A DNA stretch of 64,000 bases from positions 124,001-188,000 of the forward strand of contig NZ_LMFO01000033.1 of the NCBI RefSeq assembly GCF_001426865.1, read 5' to 3'. The notes under the pieces are model-generated. The model saw only the letters and a program-made list of their open reading frames with translations. It made no database searches and was not told the origin of the DNA. Source of the DNA: Paenibacillus sp. Root52. GTDB taxonomy: Bacteria > Bacillota > Bacilli > Paenibacillales > Paenibacillaceae. The translations under genes and the position numbers were made by a program. Positions 1 to 9,271 of the stretch are shown here, piece by piece. Position 1 is the stretch's first letter, and the number at the start of each line of letters is the position of its first letter.

Positions 1-518
1 CGATCGCATGGTCTTGGATCTTCGAGCCAGAGGTGGGACTCGCCAATCTCATGCTTGGCTGGGTGGGTGTATCTCCAATTGGTTGGTTGCGTGACATGGA
101 TTGGGCACTGGTTGCGGTACTGATCGTTACCCTGTGGAAGTCGATTGGCTGGGCAATGGTGTTCTATCTGGTTGCACTGCGAAATCTTCCATCTGATCTG
201 CTCGAAGCGGCTTCCATTGACGGGGCAGGTAGTTGGGACAAGTTCCGAAGTATTACACTGCCGCTGATCTCACCAACGACGTTCTTCCTTTCCATTATTC
301 TGACGATTCAGTCTCTTCAGGCTTACGACCAGATTAACGTCATGACTCAGGGTGGACCGGCGGGATCGACAAGAACGTTGCTGTATATGTATTACCAATC
401 TGCATTTGAATCCTTCAATGTAGGTGAGGCTTCATCCATCGCTGTTGTAATTATTCTGATCTGCGTATTGCTCTCGGGAGTCTCCTTCCTGCTCGGCAGA
501 CGTTTGGTGCACTACTAA
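1..518 (+). CDS. Sugar ABC transporter permease (MalF-like), 5' truncated
   Basis: This is the C-terminal ~172 residues of an inner-membrane permease for an oligosaccharide-type ABC importer. The frame is open to the left edge (first full codon at position 3), so the true start lies outside the window. The EAA loop that contacts the ATPase is visible (LEAASIDGAGSWDKFR, followed by TLPLISPT), with hydrophobic segments on both sides and a C-terminal membrane segment. The TAA stop overlaps the ATG of the next permease (TAATG), so the two are translationally coupled. The substrate cannot be read from the sequence. Confidence 0.93.
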   Translation, partial: IAWSWIFEPEVGLANLMLGWVGVSPIGWLRDMDWALVAVLIVTLWKSIGWAMVFYLVALRNLPSDLLEAASIDGAGSWDKFRSITLPLISPTTFFLSIILTIQSLQAYDQINVMTQGGPAGSTRTLLYMYYQSAFESFNVGEASSIAVVIILICVLLSGVSFLLGRRLVHY

Positions 519-1423
519 TGACAATGACGATGCCTAACAAGAAGATCCAGAAGAGGATGAAGCGCAAGGAGATGCAGAATGTGTCCGTAAAACTGAAAAT
601 AAGTAAAATTATTCGCTATCTGTTATTAGCAATCATTGCACTCGGTACGGCATTTCCTTTCTATTGGATGGTCATTAGCGGATTCAAAACGAATGATGAG
701 ATCTGGCAATTTCCGCCGACCTTCTGGCCGGAGACATTCCTGTGGAGCAATTACGTGGATGCGTGGAATGCCGCACCGTTTGCTCGTTACATTTTGAACA
801 GTACTGGAGTAGCCTTGGCGATCTGTCTATTCCAGATCGTTAACTCTAGTATGATGGCATATGCTCTGACTCATATGAAATTCCGTCTCAAAGGTACACT
901 AACCTCCTTAATTCTGGTGGGTTACATGATCCCGAGTACAGCTGTGTATCTGCCGAGTTACATGGTACTTAGCGAGCTTAACTTGCTGGACTCCTACACA
1001 GGCTTGATTGTATCCAACTGTGTTAGTGTGTTCTCGATTTTTCTGATCCGCCAAGCGTTCATGCAGGTATCTCATGAATTGGTAGAAGCCGGTCAGCTGG
1101 ATGGTGCATCTCATTTCCGGATCTTATGGACCATTATCGCGCCACTGGTTCGATCAAGCTTCGCCGTAATGGTGCTGATTACGTTTATCGAGCAGTACAA
1201 CAACTATTTCTGGCCGATGCTGATCACCAAAGACCCTGATCTGCAGCTAGTATCGGCTGGTCTGAGAAGCTTCTTCGTCGAAGGCGGGGCATATGGACTG
1301 GCGTGGCCGCAAATTATGGCTGCGAGTGCCTTCACCATCGCACCACTCCTTGTTCTCTTCTTATTCACACAGAAAACGATCATGCAGAGTGTCAACATGA
1401 CGGCTGGTGTGAACAAGAACTGA
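518..1423 (+). CDS. Sugar ABC transporter permease (MalG-like)
   Basis: This is a 301-residue multi-pass membrane protein of the carbohydrate ABC permease family and the partner of the upstream MalF-like subunit. A basic N-terminus (residues 1-27) leads into the first membrane span (about 31-52). The EAA loop EAGQLDGASHFRILW lies near residues 190-205. The ATG overlaps the previous stop by one base. An in-frame ATG two codons later could also serve, because no strong ribosome site separates them. A lipoprotein gene follows after 84 bases. No ATPase gene is present, as is common where one shared MsmX-type ATPase serves several importers (inference). Confidence 0.93.
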   Translation: MTMTMPNKKIQKRMKRKEMQNVSVKLKISKIIRYLLLAIIALGTAFPFYWMVISGFKTNDEIWQFPPTFWPETFLWSNYVDAWNAAPFARYILNSTGVALAICLFQIVNSSMMAYALTHMKFRLKGTLTSLILVGYMIPSTAVYLPSYMVLSELNLLDSYTGLIVSNCVSVFSIFLIRQAFMQVSHELVEAGQLDGASHFRILWTIIAPLVRSSFAVMVLITFIEQYNNYFWPMLITKDPDLQLVSAGLRSFFVEGGAYGLAWPQIMAASAFTIAPLLVLFLFTQKTIMQSVNMTAGVNKN

Positions 1424-1507
1424 TTTGAATCACCGAACATCCTGCATCATCTAGATACACGTTACCAACTGTACTAACCACATTTCACCTAAACGGGAGG
1501 AACAACA

Positions 1508-2881
1508 ATGAAATGGAGTCAAGCTAACATGACATGGAAAAACAGACTGAGGTCAAACTGGAAGGGTGGCATGTCCCTCGTACTAGCAGCGAGTTTTGCT
1601 CTACTGACAGCTTGTGGATCATCGACACCAGCCGAGTCCGATACAACGGCTGCTGCAAGTGGAACAGACACTCAGGCGAAGGCGCCGGTAGAGATTGAGT
1701 TCTGGTATGGTCTCGGTGGTAATCTGGGTGACAACATGAAGAAGACGATTGATGCGTTCAATGCTTCCCAGGACGAAGTTGTTGTCAAAGGAATTGTACA
1801 GGCAGACTACACGGAGACCGAACAGAAGCTGCAAGCAGCCATTGCTTCTAAGAAGGTCCCTGCGGCTGTACTGAGTGCAAATATCGACTGGGCGCGCAAA
1901 GGCTACTATGCTCCGATGGATGAAATGATCGCAGCAGATTCGAATTTCCAAAAGGATGACTTCATTCAAACGTTCCTGAACCAAGGAGAAGTGGACGGAA
2001 AGCAATACTTCTTGCCGATGTATGGAACAACTCAAATCATGTATTACCGTATGGATACGCTCAAAGAGAACGGAATCGACCCGTCAAGCCTGACCTCATG
2101 GGAGAAACTTGCTGAGGCAGCAGCGAAAATGAGCAAGCAAGAGAATGGCAAGACCACCTTCTATGGATGGCAACCCATGTGGGGTAGAGACAACATGATT
2201 GATGCTGTAATGGGTAAAGGTGGACAGATTCTTAGTGAGGATGGCAAGACCGTTATGATTGATTCCCCAGAGTGGATCGAGACATGGGATCTGTTCCGTA
2301 AATGGATTCACGAAGATAAGATCATGGGCATCGAATATGGTGGTCAAGGTTGGGAGTATTGGTACAAAACGATTGATAATGTGATGAAAAACAAAGCAGC
2401 AGGTTACACGGGCTCCAGTGGTGACCAAGGTGACCTAGACTTCAGCATCGTCGCTGCAATGCAACAACCAGGTTGGGAAGGTATTGGTGAAGGTAAGCCA
2501 GTTGCGAATGCGATTCTGGCAGGTATCCCGGCAGCAGCAAGCCCTGAGCAACAACAAGCGGCATATAAATGGCTGACGTACTTCTCTAAGACTGAAAACA
2601 CGGCTGCATGGTCGATGAACACAGGTTATATCGCAGTTCGTCAATCCGCTCAAGAAGATCCAGAGTTCAAGAAGTTCAGTGAGGAAAATCCACAAATTAC
2701 AGTACCACTTCAACAAGCAGCTCATGCATCCGCTCCATTCCGTGATCCAACGGGCGGCAAGATCAATGATGCATTGAAGGATGCGGCAGATAAAGTGCAG
2801 ATCAACAACGTTCCGGCCGCAGAGGCATTGAAGGAAGCGAAGGAGAAAGCTCAGAAAGAGCTTGATCGTATCGCGAAGTAA
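1508..2881 (+). CDS. Extracellular solute-binding lipoprotein (family 1)
   Basis: This is a 457-residue sugar-binding lipoprotein for the two permeases just upstream. The N-terminal signal ends in the lipobox LLTAC, with the lipidated Cys at residue 36, followed by a Ser/Thr/Ala-rich linker. The mature part opens with VEIEFWYGLGG, typical of family 1 binding proteins, and the length fits that family. A GGGAGG ribosome site (about 1495-1500) precedes the ATG. A 160-base gap with a hairpin separates it from the next unit. The ligand is not identifiable from sequence alone. Confidence 0.93.
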   Translation: MKWSQANMTWKNRLRSNWKGGMSLVLAASFALLTACGSSTPAESDTTAAASGTDTQAKAPVEIEFWYGLGGNLGDNMKKTIDAFNASQDEVVVKGIVQADYTETEQKLQAAIASKKVPAAVLSANIDWARKGYYAPMDEMIAADSNFQKDDFIQTFLNQGEVDGKQYFLPMYGTTQIMYYRMDTLKENGIDPSSLTSWEKLAEAAAKMSKQENGKTTFYGWQPMWGRDNMIDAVMGKGGQILSEDGKTVMIDSPEWIETWDLFRKWIHEDKIMGIEYGGQGWEYWYKTIDNVMKNKAAGYTGSSGDQGDLDFSIVAAMQQPGWEGIGEGKPVANAILAGIPAAASPEQQQAAYKWLTYFSKTENTAAWSMNTGYIAVRQSAQEDPEFKKFSEENPQITVPLQQAAHASAPFRDPTGGKINDALKDAADKVQINNVPAAEALKEAKEKAQKELDRIAK

Positions 2882-2976
2882 GGCTGAGCTAAGCTACCTT
2901 TCAGCCATAGATCTAGAATAACTAAATCAGTATTGATACGGGGATTATATTGATAACAGAAGCAATCAAGCCGGGA

Positions 2977-3010
2977 GGGCGGTACATGCAAGATGTACCG
3001 CCCTTTCGGT
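2977..3010 (+). terminator. Hairpin after the ABC importer
   Basis: Perfect 11-bp stem GGGCGGTACAT / ATGTACCGCCC with a 5-base loop, followed by the T-rich TTTCGGTTC. The T-run is short, so termination may be partial and allow some read-through into the HAD gene. Confidence 0.65.
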
Positions 3011-3041
3011 TCATTACGATCGTAGATAAGGAGTTTAGCGG

Positions 3042-3818
3042 ATGCAACAAGAGGGGACGTATGTAGGTGGATCACCCCATCCGATTCAAGCCGTCCTGTT
3101 TGACAAAGACGGAACGTTACTGGATTTTACAAGGATGTGGGGGTTCTGGACCGATTGTGTACTGAATGAGTTCAGAGAACGGTTGGCTGCTCGAGATATG
3201 CATATTGATGCGGCTGATATTCCACAGATCTGGGGCACGTACCATGATGAGCAGGGACGTATGAACGGGTATGATGTCCGCGGACCACTCGCCATGGGAA
3301 CGATGGATGAGGTATACGCCGTGCTGACCTGGCATGGATACCGAGCGGGATTGAGCTGGGCTGAAGCCAAGATCATGGTGCGAGATTGCCTAGCACATGC
3401 GGAGGAAGCGATGGAGATTCATCGTCCGGCACACCCTTTACAAGGTGTTCGTGCATTCTTAGAGCAATGCCGTGACCAAGGTGTGGTTATGGGGGTTGTC
3501 ACAGCAGACGACACCCCTAGTGCGGTTAAACATCTACAATGGATGGGGCTTAACTCATTCTTTGATGTCGTAATTGGTACAGACCTCGTGGATCGTGGCA
3601 AGCCTTTTCCCGATATGGTGTTGCTCGCCACTGAAAAGTTAGGTATACCTGCATCGCAGGTCTTAGTTATCGGTGATACGGATGGTGATATGGAGATGGC
3701 ACGCGCGGCTGGTGTAGCTTATAAGATTGGAATTGGAGAACCGGGGCGACTTACACTCGCAGAGCGAACGATTCAGTCATTTCATGAGCTTCTGAATGGT
3801 GGTTTGGCGAATGACTAA
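3042..3818 (+). CDS. HAD-family phosphatase
   Basis: This is a 258-residue cytoplasmic HAD hydrolase, phosphoglycolate-phosphatase-like. Motif I is LFDKDGTLLDF (nucleophile Asp of DKDGT), motif II is VVTADD, and the late acidic motif is IGDTDGDMEMARAAG. A helical cap lies between motifs I and II. AAGGAG (3028-3033) sits 8 bases before the ATG. The gene ends inside the start region of the SMR gene, so the two are probably coupled. The natural substrate is unknown. It lies between a sugar importer and a metallophosphoesterase, which is compatible with handling a phosphorylated metabolite, but that is inference. Confidence 0.9.
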   Translation: MQQEGTYVGGSPHPIQAVLFDKDGTLLDFTRMWGFWTDCVLNEFRERLAARDMHIDAADIPQIWGTYHDEQGRMNGYDVRGPLAMGTMDEVYAVLTWHGYRAGLSWAEAKIMVRDCLAHAEEAMEIHRPAHPLQGVRAFLEQCRDQGVVMGVVTADDTPSAVKHLQWMGLNSFFDVVIGTDLVDRGKPFPDMVLLATEKLGIPASQVLVIGDTDGDMEMARAAGVAYKIGIGEPGRLTLAERTIQSFHELLNGGLAND

Positions 3819-4149
3819 TGCTCAAACGTATCTGGGGTGGGTGCTGCTCGCCCTCGCCATTGGACTGGAGCTGAGTGCCACCATTTTGCTCAAAGTATCG
3901 GATGGTTTCTCTCGTTTATGGCCTTCGGTGATGATGTTTGTCTGTTATGGAGCAAGCTTTACGTTTCTCAATTTCGCAGTGAAATATATGCCTCTAGCGG
4001 TGGCTTATGCGATCTGGTCTGGTGTGGGGATTACACTTATTGGTATTGTGGGTCATTACTATTTTGGTGAACGTCTCCGGTTGAATTCTATGGTATGGAT
4101 TGGCTTTATTCTGATCGGCATTATTGGACTGAAATGGAGTGATTCCTGA
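3811..4149 (+). CDS. Small multidrug resistance (SMR/EmrE) family transporter
   Basis: This is a four-helix membrane protein of 112 residues, the normal SMR length. The essential membrane-embedded glutamate is present in IGLELSATILLK (Glu20), eight residues before the conserved Lys as in EmrE. Other hallmarks are FSRLWPSV, YAIWSGVGITLIG and YFGERL. I chose ATG 3811 (MTNAQTYLGW) because it aligns with family N-termini; an upstream in-frame ATG at 3796 would add five residues. The start overlaps the HAD stop and the stop overlaps the next start (TGATG). It may export a cation or guanidinium-like compound, but the substrate is not shown. Confidence 0.9.
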   Translation: MTNAQTYLGWVLLALAIGLELSATILLKVSDGFSRLWPSVMMFVCYGASFTFLNFAVKYMPLAVAYAIWSGVGITLIGIVGHYYFGERLRLNSMVWIGFILIGIIGLKWSDS

Positions 4150-5231
4150 TGAAAAATGAACATTTGCCTGAGCTACCCCTTGCCAGCTTTCAGGTGATTA
4201 CGGATACGCATGTACGAGATGATGCAGATCATATTCATAACCGGCATTTGGAGCAGGCCTTGGCCGATATAGCGACCTTCAGTCAAGGAAGCAGTGGCAT
4301 TATGCATGTTGGCGATGTGACGGATCGAGGCCTACCGGGCGAGTATCGTGAACTAGAGCGTATACTGAAGCAACATGCTGAGAACTTGCCTGATATCCGC
4401 TACACGGTGGGGAATCATGATATTGGCGCCATCGTATTTCAAGATCCTCCGTTGCCTCTGATGGCAATGACGTCTGCCGAAGTAGCAGAGTTGTTAGAGC
4501 AAGATAAACATGTGGAGCCAACAATAACACAAACGAGAGCTGAATCGGCTGCACTGGTTGAGCAGTTATCCCGCGGTTTGTATACTGTACCGGCTCATGT
4601 TTCATCAGAGGGGAAGCCTGTTCCTTCCGAGATTGAGCCGATTACAATTGCTGAGTTGTGGCATCGTCGGTTGAGTGACTTTGAAGTGACTACAGGTATG
4701 AAACGTTCTTATCACGATCACTGGATTAACGGGTATCATTATATCTTCTTAGGTACGGAGCAGCCTCATCCGAAGGATTGCGAGTTATCTGCTGAACAAT
4801 TGGTATGGCTTGAGCTTACGCTGTCTGAGCATGCGATGCCAGATCATCCGATCTTTCTGTTCCTGCATCAGCCACTTATGAACACGGTAGCCGGATCAAT
4901 GAAGGAACAAGGGTGGTATGGGGTGAATCAGGATGCTGAGCTTAAAGCGGTTCTAACCCAGTATCCGCAGGCTATTCTTTTCACAGGACACACGCACTGG
5001 CAGCTTGAAGCACAGCGTACAATGTACGATGGAGAAGGGCACATGCCAACCATGTTCAACGCATCTTCTGTTGGTTATCTCTGGACGGATCAGGACGAAC
5101 ATCTGGAGGGCAGCGAAGGACTTCATGTGGAGATTTACAAGGATCGGGTCGTTGTGAAGGGGAGGAACTTCGTGACAGGTGAATGGATTGAGGGTGCGGA
5201 GTTTACGGTACATTATCCAGTATTAGATTAA
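4149..5231 (+). CDS. Calcineurin-like metallophosphoesterase
   Basis: This is a 360-residue binuclear-metal phosphoesterase. The metal-binding series is complete and in order: DTH (Asp19, His21), GDVTDRG, GNHD, LHQP and GHTHW. No signal peptide is seen, so it should be cytoplasmic. The ATG overlaps the SMR stop by one base, making HAD, SMR and this gene a tightly coupled set. Substrate specificity cannot be read. With the HAD protein it gives two phosphatases flanking a transporter. Confidence 0.9.
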   Translation: MKNEHLPELPLASFQVITDTHVRDDADHIHNRHLEQALADIATFSQGSSGIMHVGDVTDRGLPGEYRELERILKQHAENLPDIRYTVGNHDIGAIVFQDPPLPLMAMTSAEVAELLEQDKHVEPTITQTRAESAALVEQLSRGLYTVPAHVSSEGKPVPSEIEPITIAELWHRRLSDFEVTTGMKRSYHDHWINGYHYIFLGTEQPHPKDCELSAEQLVWLELTLSEHAMPDHPIFLFLHQPLMNTVAGSMKEQGWYGVNQDAELKAVLTQYPQAILFTGHTHWQLEAQRTMYDGEGHMPTMFNASSVGYLWTDQDEHLEGSEGLHVEIYKDRVVVKGRNFVTGEWIEGAEFTVHYPVLD

Positions 5232-5289
5232 TCATGAGGCAATCATAAGTAGACAGTAGCAGTGCAATGTGGCGAGTTAGTTTACGTTA

Positions 5290-5325
5290 AGGGGTCATCC
5301 TTAGGGGTGGCTCTTTTAGTTTTAG
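5290..5325 (+). terminator. Probable terminator after the phosphoesterase
   Basis: GGGTCATCC pairs with GGGTGGCTC (several G-U pairs) across a short loop, followed by TTTTAGTTTT. Nothing else is recognised in the 5232-5476 gap. Confidence 0.5.
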
Positions 5326-5476
5326 GTAGATTATTCCATTCTAATTTTGGTACAGTGTAGGTTGGATTGGTTTAGCTTGGATACGCTGCATCTGAAAGCA
5401 TGCACACAGCATGACTCGCCAAGACAATAGTGCTCAAGGTCAGTCCTCGAAATTACGGAGAAAGGAGGTTAGATCA

Positions 5477-5548
5477 ATGAAAGGTCACTGTCCCCTGTTA
5501 TTCATACATATCAGCTTGATTGTATCGGGTATTTCATTTAAGGGTTAG
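5477..5548 (+). CDS. Possible 23-residue hydrophobic micro-ORF
   Basis: The sequence reads MKGHCPLLFIHISLIVSGIS plus FKG, then TAG. A near-perfect AAAGGAGG site (5461-5468) sits 8 bases before the ATG, stronger than that of many neighbours. The product would be a short hydrophobic peptide ending 29 bases before the CPBP protease gene. It could be a leader peptide or a small membrane peptide. There is no homology evidence, only ribosome site, spacing and composition. Confidence 0.4.
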   Translation: MKGHCPLLFIHISLIVSGISFKG

Positions 5549-5577
5549 ATTAGATCATACAAAGGTGGAACTTACGA

Positions 5578-6237
5578 ATGCCGCAAGACAGAAGTTACAG
5601 TTTGAAAGAGGTAGTTAGACAACTAGGATTAATACTGCTACTGCCTGCAATCTTTTTTATCATTACATCCTTAATATTAGAAATGTTAGACGTGAAAAAT
5701 GTAGATACAGCGTTTGTGCTCATATTGTTCCAAATCTTAACGTACACGTGGTTTCTTGCGCTTAATCCAAGGTTCAGAGAATACATACGTGATCCACTAT
5801 GCTCCAAAGTAAAGATAAGAACGGCTGCCTTCTATATCATCGCTGGGTTCGTATTGATGGCACTAACTTCAGTGCTAATCTTAGGAACTGGAATAGAAAC
5901 AAATGAGGGTCAGCGTCATCTCTTCGAATCGAGTGATCTTCGTTCAGCCGTGACGTTTCAGACGATAATTGCTGTCATAGCCATTTGCCTAATTATTCCG
6001 TTCTTCGAGGAACTGCTGTTTAGAGGATTGCTCTTCACGACACTTTCCAATAAATATGGAGCATGGTGGGCATTAATCATCTCTTCGGTGATCTTTGGTA
6101 TGCTGCACGGTGGTGTTTTTATAGCTACGTCCATTTTTGGACTCGTGTTTGGCTACATTTTTTATAAAACAAAATCACTGATCCCAGGGATTTTACTCCA
6201 TATGATCTGGAACTCATTAAGTGTGTTTCTCACATAA
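5578..6237 (+). CDS. CPBP-family intramembrane glutamic protease (CAAX/Abi)
   Basis: This is a 219-residue multi-pass membrane protein. The CPBP signature is complete: motif 1 EELLFRG (catalytic Glu pair and Arg), motif 2 FGMLHG and motif 3 HMIWN. At least five hydrophobic segments are visible. The AAAGGTGG site (5561-5568) fits the ATG. Family members act in prenyl-protein processing, bacteriocin self-immunity or peptide signalling; the role here is not determined. The micro-ORF directly upstream is a possible functional partner (inference). Confidence 0.88.
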   Translation: MPQDRSYSLKEVVRQLGLILLLPAIFFIITSLILEMLDVKNVDTAFVLILFQILTYTWFLALNPRFREYIRDPLCSKVKIRTAAFYIIAGFVLMALTSVLILGTGIETNEGQRHLFESSDLRSAVTFQTIIAVIAICLIIPFFEELLFRGLLFTTLSNKYGAWWALIISSVIFGMLHGGVFIATSIFGLVFGYIFYKTKSLIPGILLHMIWNSLSVFLT

Positions 6238-6454
6238 GACACGCCTACAGAAAGGTCAAGTTTATATAAAAAAGTTCCACGTGAAACGTAGTAGAATAGC
6301 GGAGATTGGGTAAAGTTGTAAATGGGTGCGACAACGATTTATACTCAAATAGATACACATGCGAATCACTTCAAGTGCGTGTTCAGAAGCTTACTTTTTG
6401 AAAAACCTTTTAAATGTTAGTTTAACCTATCCATGGAGAGGAAGTAGAAGCGGC

Positions 6455-7912
6455 ATGAGAGAACTTCAAGTTGAAACGAAGTATGGTACAGTTCAAGGCG
6501 AGCTTTTGCATGGTACACGTGTGTGGAAAGGTATCCCGTATGCCAAACCGCCAGTAGGGGAGTTGCGTTTTCAAGCGCCAGTACCACCGGAATCATGGGA
6601 TGGAATAAGACAGGCTACACAATTTGGGCCTGAGAATATACAGCCTCGTCACGAATCAGATTGGACAGGTGGGCAACGGCCAGTGGAATCAGAAGACAGT
6701 CTATATCTGAACATCTGGGCACCGGAAAAAGAAAGCACTAATCCTCTACCTGTTATGGTATGGATTCATGGGGGCTCATTCGTATCGGGCTCAGGCAGTC
6801 AGCCGATGTACGATGGGACACAATTGGCTCATAGAGGCGATGTTATCGTTATCACCATCAACTACCGACTCGGACCACTCGGTTTTCTGCATATGGCTCC
6901 ACTCGGTGAGTCCTATGTAACGAATGCAGGTCTGCTTGATCAGGCGGCAGCTCTACAGTGGGTGAAGGACAATATCTCGGCATTTGGCGGGGATGCGAAC
7001 AATGTTACGGTATTCGGAGAATCGGCAGGCAGCATGAGTATCGCAGCTCTAATGGCTATGCCTGCGGCTAAAGGATTGTTTAACCGTGCCATCATGCAAA
7101 GTGGAGCTTCACAGTTCATAACTGCGGAACAAGCATCTGCGATGCGTGAGGGGATGTTGAAGATTCTTGGCGTTGAGCCAGACAATCTGCAAAAACTGAG
7201 AACTATTCCGGCAGAGGAGATTATCGCAGCAGGTCAGACCCTTAAACAGCAGATCGGTGCAGGGATGGCTCTGTTATTCCAGCCGGTACTGGATGGCGAT
7301 ACCCTACCTCAGACTCCACTTGAAGCGGTGAACGCAGGTTCAGCACAGGACATTCCTGTATTGATTGGAACAACACGGCATGAAGGTGCGCTGTTTATCC
7401 AGCCACATGTACCTTTCTCACCCGAGATTGATATGGTACAAGGTGTGGACTTTATGGCACCAGATCTGGAGAACCGTGTGGCCATTGCAGATAGTTATCC
7501 CAAAACGGCAGATGGCCAAGCTCAGGTCATGACAGATCTCTTCTTCTGGCGCTCATCATTACAATATGCGGCAGCTCAGCAGAAGCACGCACCCGTCTGG
7601 ATGTATCGCTTCGATTGGGTGATGCCAGAGCATCCATTGTTAAAAAGAGCCATTCACAGTATTGAAATGTTCTTCGTGTTCAATACATTACCTGTGTTGA
7701 AATTCATGAATGCCGAGCCGGACGAGGCAGCGGCAGAGCTTGCGCTCAAGGTACAGGATGCCTGGATTTCCTTTGCCAAGCAAGGTAAGCCAGAGACTGC
7801 GGGTATAGCTTGGCCTGCATATGAACAGGATCGCGCAACGTTAATCTTCAACCATGAGATTGAAGTCGTGCATGATCCTGAAGCGTCTAAGCGGGAGTTA
7901 CTAGGTCTATAA
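6455..7912 (+). CDS. Carboxylesterase type B (p-nitrobenzyl esterase, PnbA-like)
   Basis: This is a 485-residue cytoplasmic alpha/beta-hydrolase, close to the 489 of B. subtilis PnbA. The oxyanion region is HGGSFVSGSGS and the nucleophile elbow is GESAGS (Ser190). The acid is Glu310 in TRHEGALF, and the His is His401 in AIHSIEMFFVF. These positions match the Ser/Glu/His order of the family. I chose ATG 6455 because it gives a normal N-terminus (MRELQVETKYGTVQG) with GAGAGGAAG upstream; the open frame extends 32 codons further but looks non-coding. It hydrolyses esters; the natural substrate is unknown. Confidence 0.92.
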   Translation: MRELQVETKYGTVQGELLHGTRVWKGIPYAKPPVGELRFQAPVPPESWDGIRQATQFGPENIQPRHESDWTGGQRPVESEDSLYLNIWAPEKESTNPLPVMVWIHGGSFVSGSGSQPMYDGTQLAHRGDVIVITINYRLGPLGFLHMAPLGESYVTNAGLLDQAAALQWVKDNISAFGGDANNVTVFGESAGSMSIAALMAMPAAKGLFNRAIMQSGASQFITAEQASAMREGMLKILGVEPDNLQKLRTIPAEEIIAAGQTLKQQIGAGMALLFQPVLDGDTLPQTPLEAVNAGSAQDIPVLIGTTRHEGALFIQPHVPFSPEIDMVQGVDFMAPDLENRVAIADSYPKTADGQAQVMTDLFFWRSSLQYAAAQQKHAPVWMYRFDWVMPEHPLLKRAIHSIEMFFVFNTLPVLKFMNAEPDEAAAELALKVQDAWISFAKQGKPETAGIAWPAYEQDRATLIFNHEIEVVHDPEASKRELLGL

Positions 7913-8033
7913 AGGTATAACGGATATAACGTGGTATAACGAAGTTCATTATCCTATTTTCCCCGAGGGTATGAACACCGCGGTGCATATTTGATTTCTC
8001 ACATTTACAGGGCAGCTAGGTTGAAACAAGAAT

Positions 8034-8076
8034 AAAGGCGACTTCCATGTACGATTGAACGGAAGTCGCCTTTTGT
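8034..8076. terminator. Bidirectional terminator between convergent genes
   Basis: GGCGACTTCC / GGAAGTCGCC stem (8037-8046 with 8061-8070), with an A-run on the left and TTTTGTTA on the right. It serves the esterase gene and the opposing VanZ gene. Confidence 0.85.
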
Positions 8077-8119
8077 TATACATCATGATGGAGACTAGCT
8101 CGGAAAGAACATACAACAC

Positions 8120-9271
8120 TTATTTCCTAGAGGCGCGTGTATGGGATACCTCGTCAAAGTAGAAGGAACGTTTGCCTCCAGAGAATAGCACCATGAATAC
8201 ATGAATGATGAGGATCACCGAAACGATCATGTACAGCATAACCATCCCGACAGACAGCCAGATTAGATAAGGCTGAAGCAGCCCGTCATGCGTATTTTGG
8301 AAGGCATAGTCGTTAACTAACCGAATGATTGCAAATGACAGCCACGGAACGTAGAGTGCAATGAACCTTTTGAATATAGAGTTATACGCAGGTTCACCCG
8401 TTTGTTGATTAACATAACGGAATCGCAGGATGACTGAGCCTGGAGTTACTCCATTTCGCAGCCATGGAACACAGAACAATACAATAAACATACCTATGGA
8501 GGTGTTCAACACATCGTTGATTACATTAGCATCGGTGACGATCGACATCACATTGGCGATAAATACGATCACAATCCCATCGATCATTAATGCGAGCAAT
8601 TGTGCCACAGGGTATACGCGGTTCTGCTCCACGATCTGTTCACTTTTCGCTTGGATGCTTGCCCGTGACGGGAATAGCGCTAGTAAAATGGGAGCTACGA
8701 GATATCCAAGTACCGCGCCTGACGTGTTGGCTAACAGATCATCCACATCAAACAGACGGTAAGGACAGGTGTAATAACCGTAGAGTCCCGTGAGCTGCGT
8801 TAGTTCGAAGAATAGGGATAGTCCGAATCCCCCGAACAGGGCAACTTTCCAGTAAGATCTTTTTTGTAAGAAGTACCGAAGGTAAACACCCAGCGGCATA
8901 AGCAGTAGAATATTAAACAAAACCTGCAAGAATGCTCTACCCTGAATCATACCAAGATAGGTGGAGGGCTGTGACCAGACGATGGTCGTCTCGCGCATAA
9001 TGTCCTTCACAAACGTGAACGGGACAAGGTTGTAATAGATTGTGTCAGCCGCATGCTGCGCACAGGTGTTTCGTGTTGCTGGCAATGGGAGAATGACGAG
9101 ACAGTAGGCAGCCAGAATGTAGAAGATAAACGAAAAGCTAACGAAAAAGCGAGACCAGCTAAAAAAGCCATCTTTGCGATAACCGTAGATCAGCCACGGA
9201 ACAAGCAGGAACATGGACATGACGACGAAGATAGCCAATGCCGCCTGTACAGGAAATACATAGGAAGACAT
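8120..9271 (-). CDS. VanZ-like / RDD-domain membrane protein
   Basis: This is a 383-residue integral membrane protein built of two parts. Residues ~1-200 are VanZ-like: several helices and the conserved NILLLMPLG, FFELTQL and DVDDLLANTSGAVLGY motifs. Residues ~215-375 resemble an RDD domain: the DG in LMIDGIVIVF, then RFRYVNQQTGEPA and a further helix pair. AAAGGAG (9281-9287 on the minus strand) is correctly spaced from the ATG. VanZ proteins give low-level teicoplanin resistance in enterococci; most chromosomal members are of unknown function. Confidence 0.85.
   Translation of the reverse strand: MSSYVFPVQAALAIFVVMSMFLLVPWLIYGYRKDGFFSWSRFFVSFSFIFYILAAYCLVILPLPATRNTCAQHAADTIYYNLVPFTFVKDIMRETTIVWSQPSTYLGMIQGRAFLQVLFNILLLMPLGVYLRYFLQKRSYWKVALFGGFGLSLFFELTQLTGLYGYYTCPYRLFDVDDLLANTSGAVLGYLVAPILLALFPSRASIQAKSEQIVEQNRVYPVAQLLALMIDGIVIVFIANVMSIVTDANVINDVLNTSIGMFIVLFCVPWLRNGVTPGSVILRFRYVNQQTGEPAYNSIFKRFIALYVPWLSFAIIRLVNDYAFQNTHDGLLQPYLIWLSVGMVMLYMIVSVILIIHVFMVLFSGGKRSFYFDEVSHTRASRK

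Noticed and set aside
7914..7941. Three TATAACG copies after the esterase gene
   Set aside because: Short, AT-rich, and located in a 3' region before a terminator; likely chance.
7976..7985. CACCGCGGTG palindrome
   Set aside because: Only 10 bp, in a convergent 3' region, with no promoter nearby.
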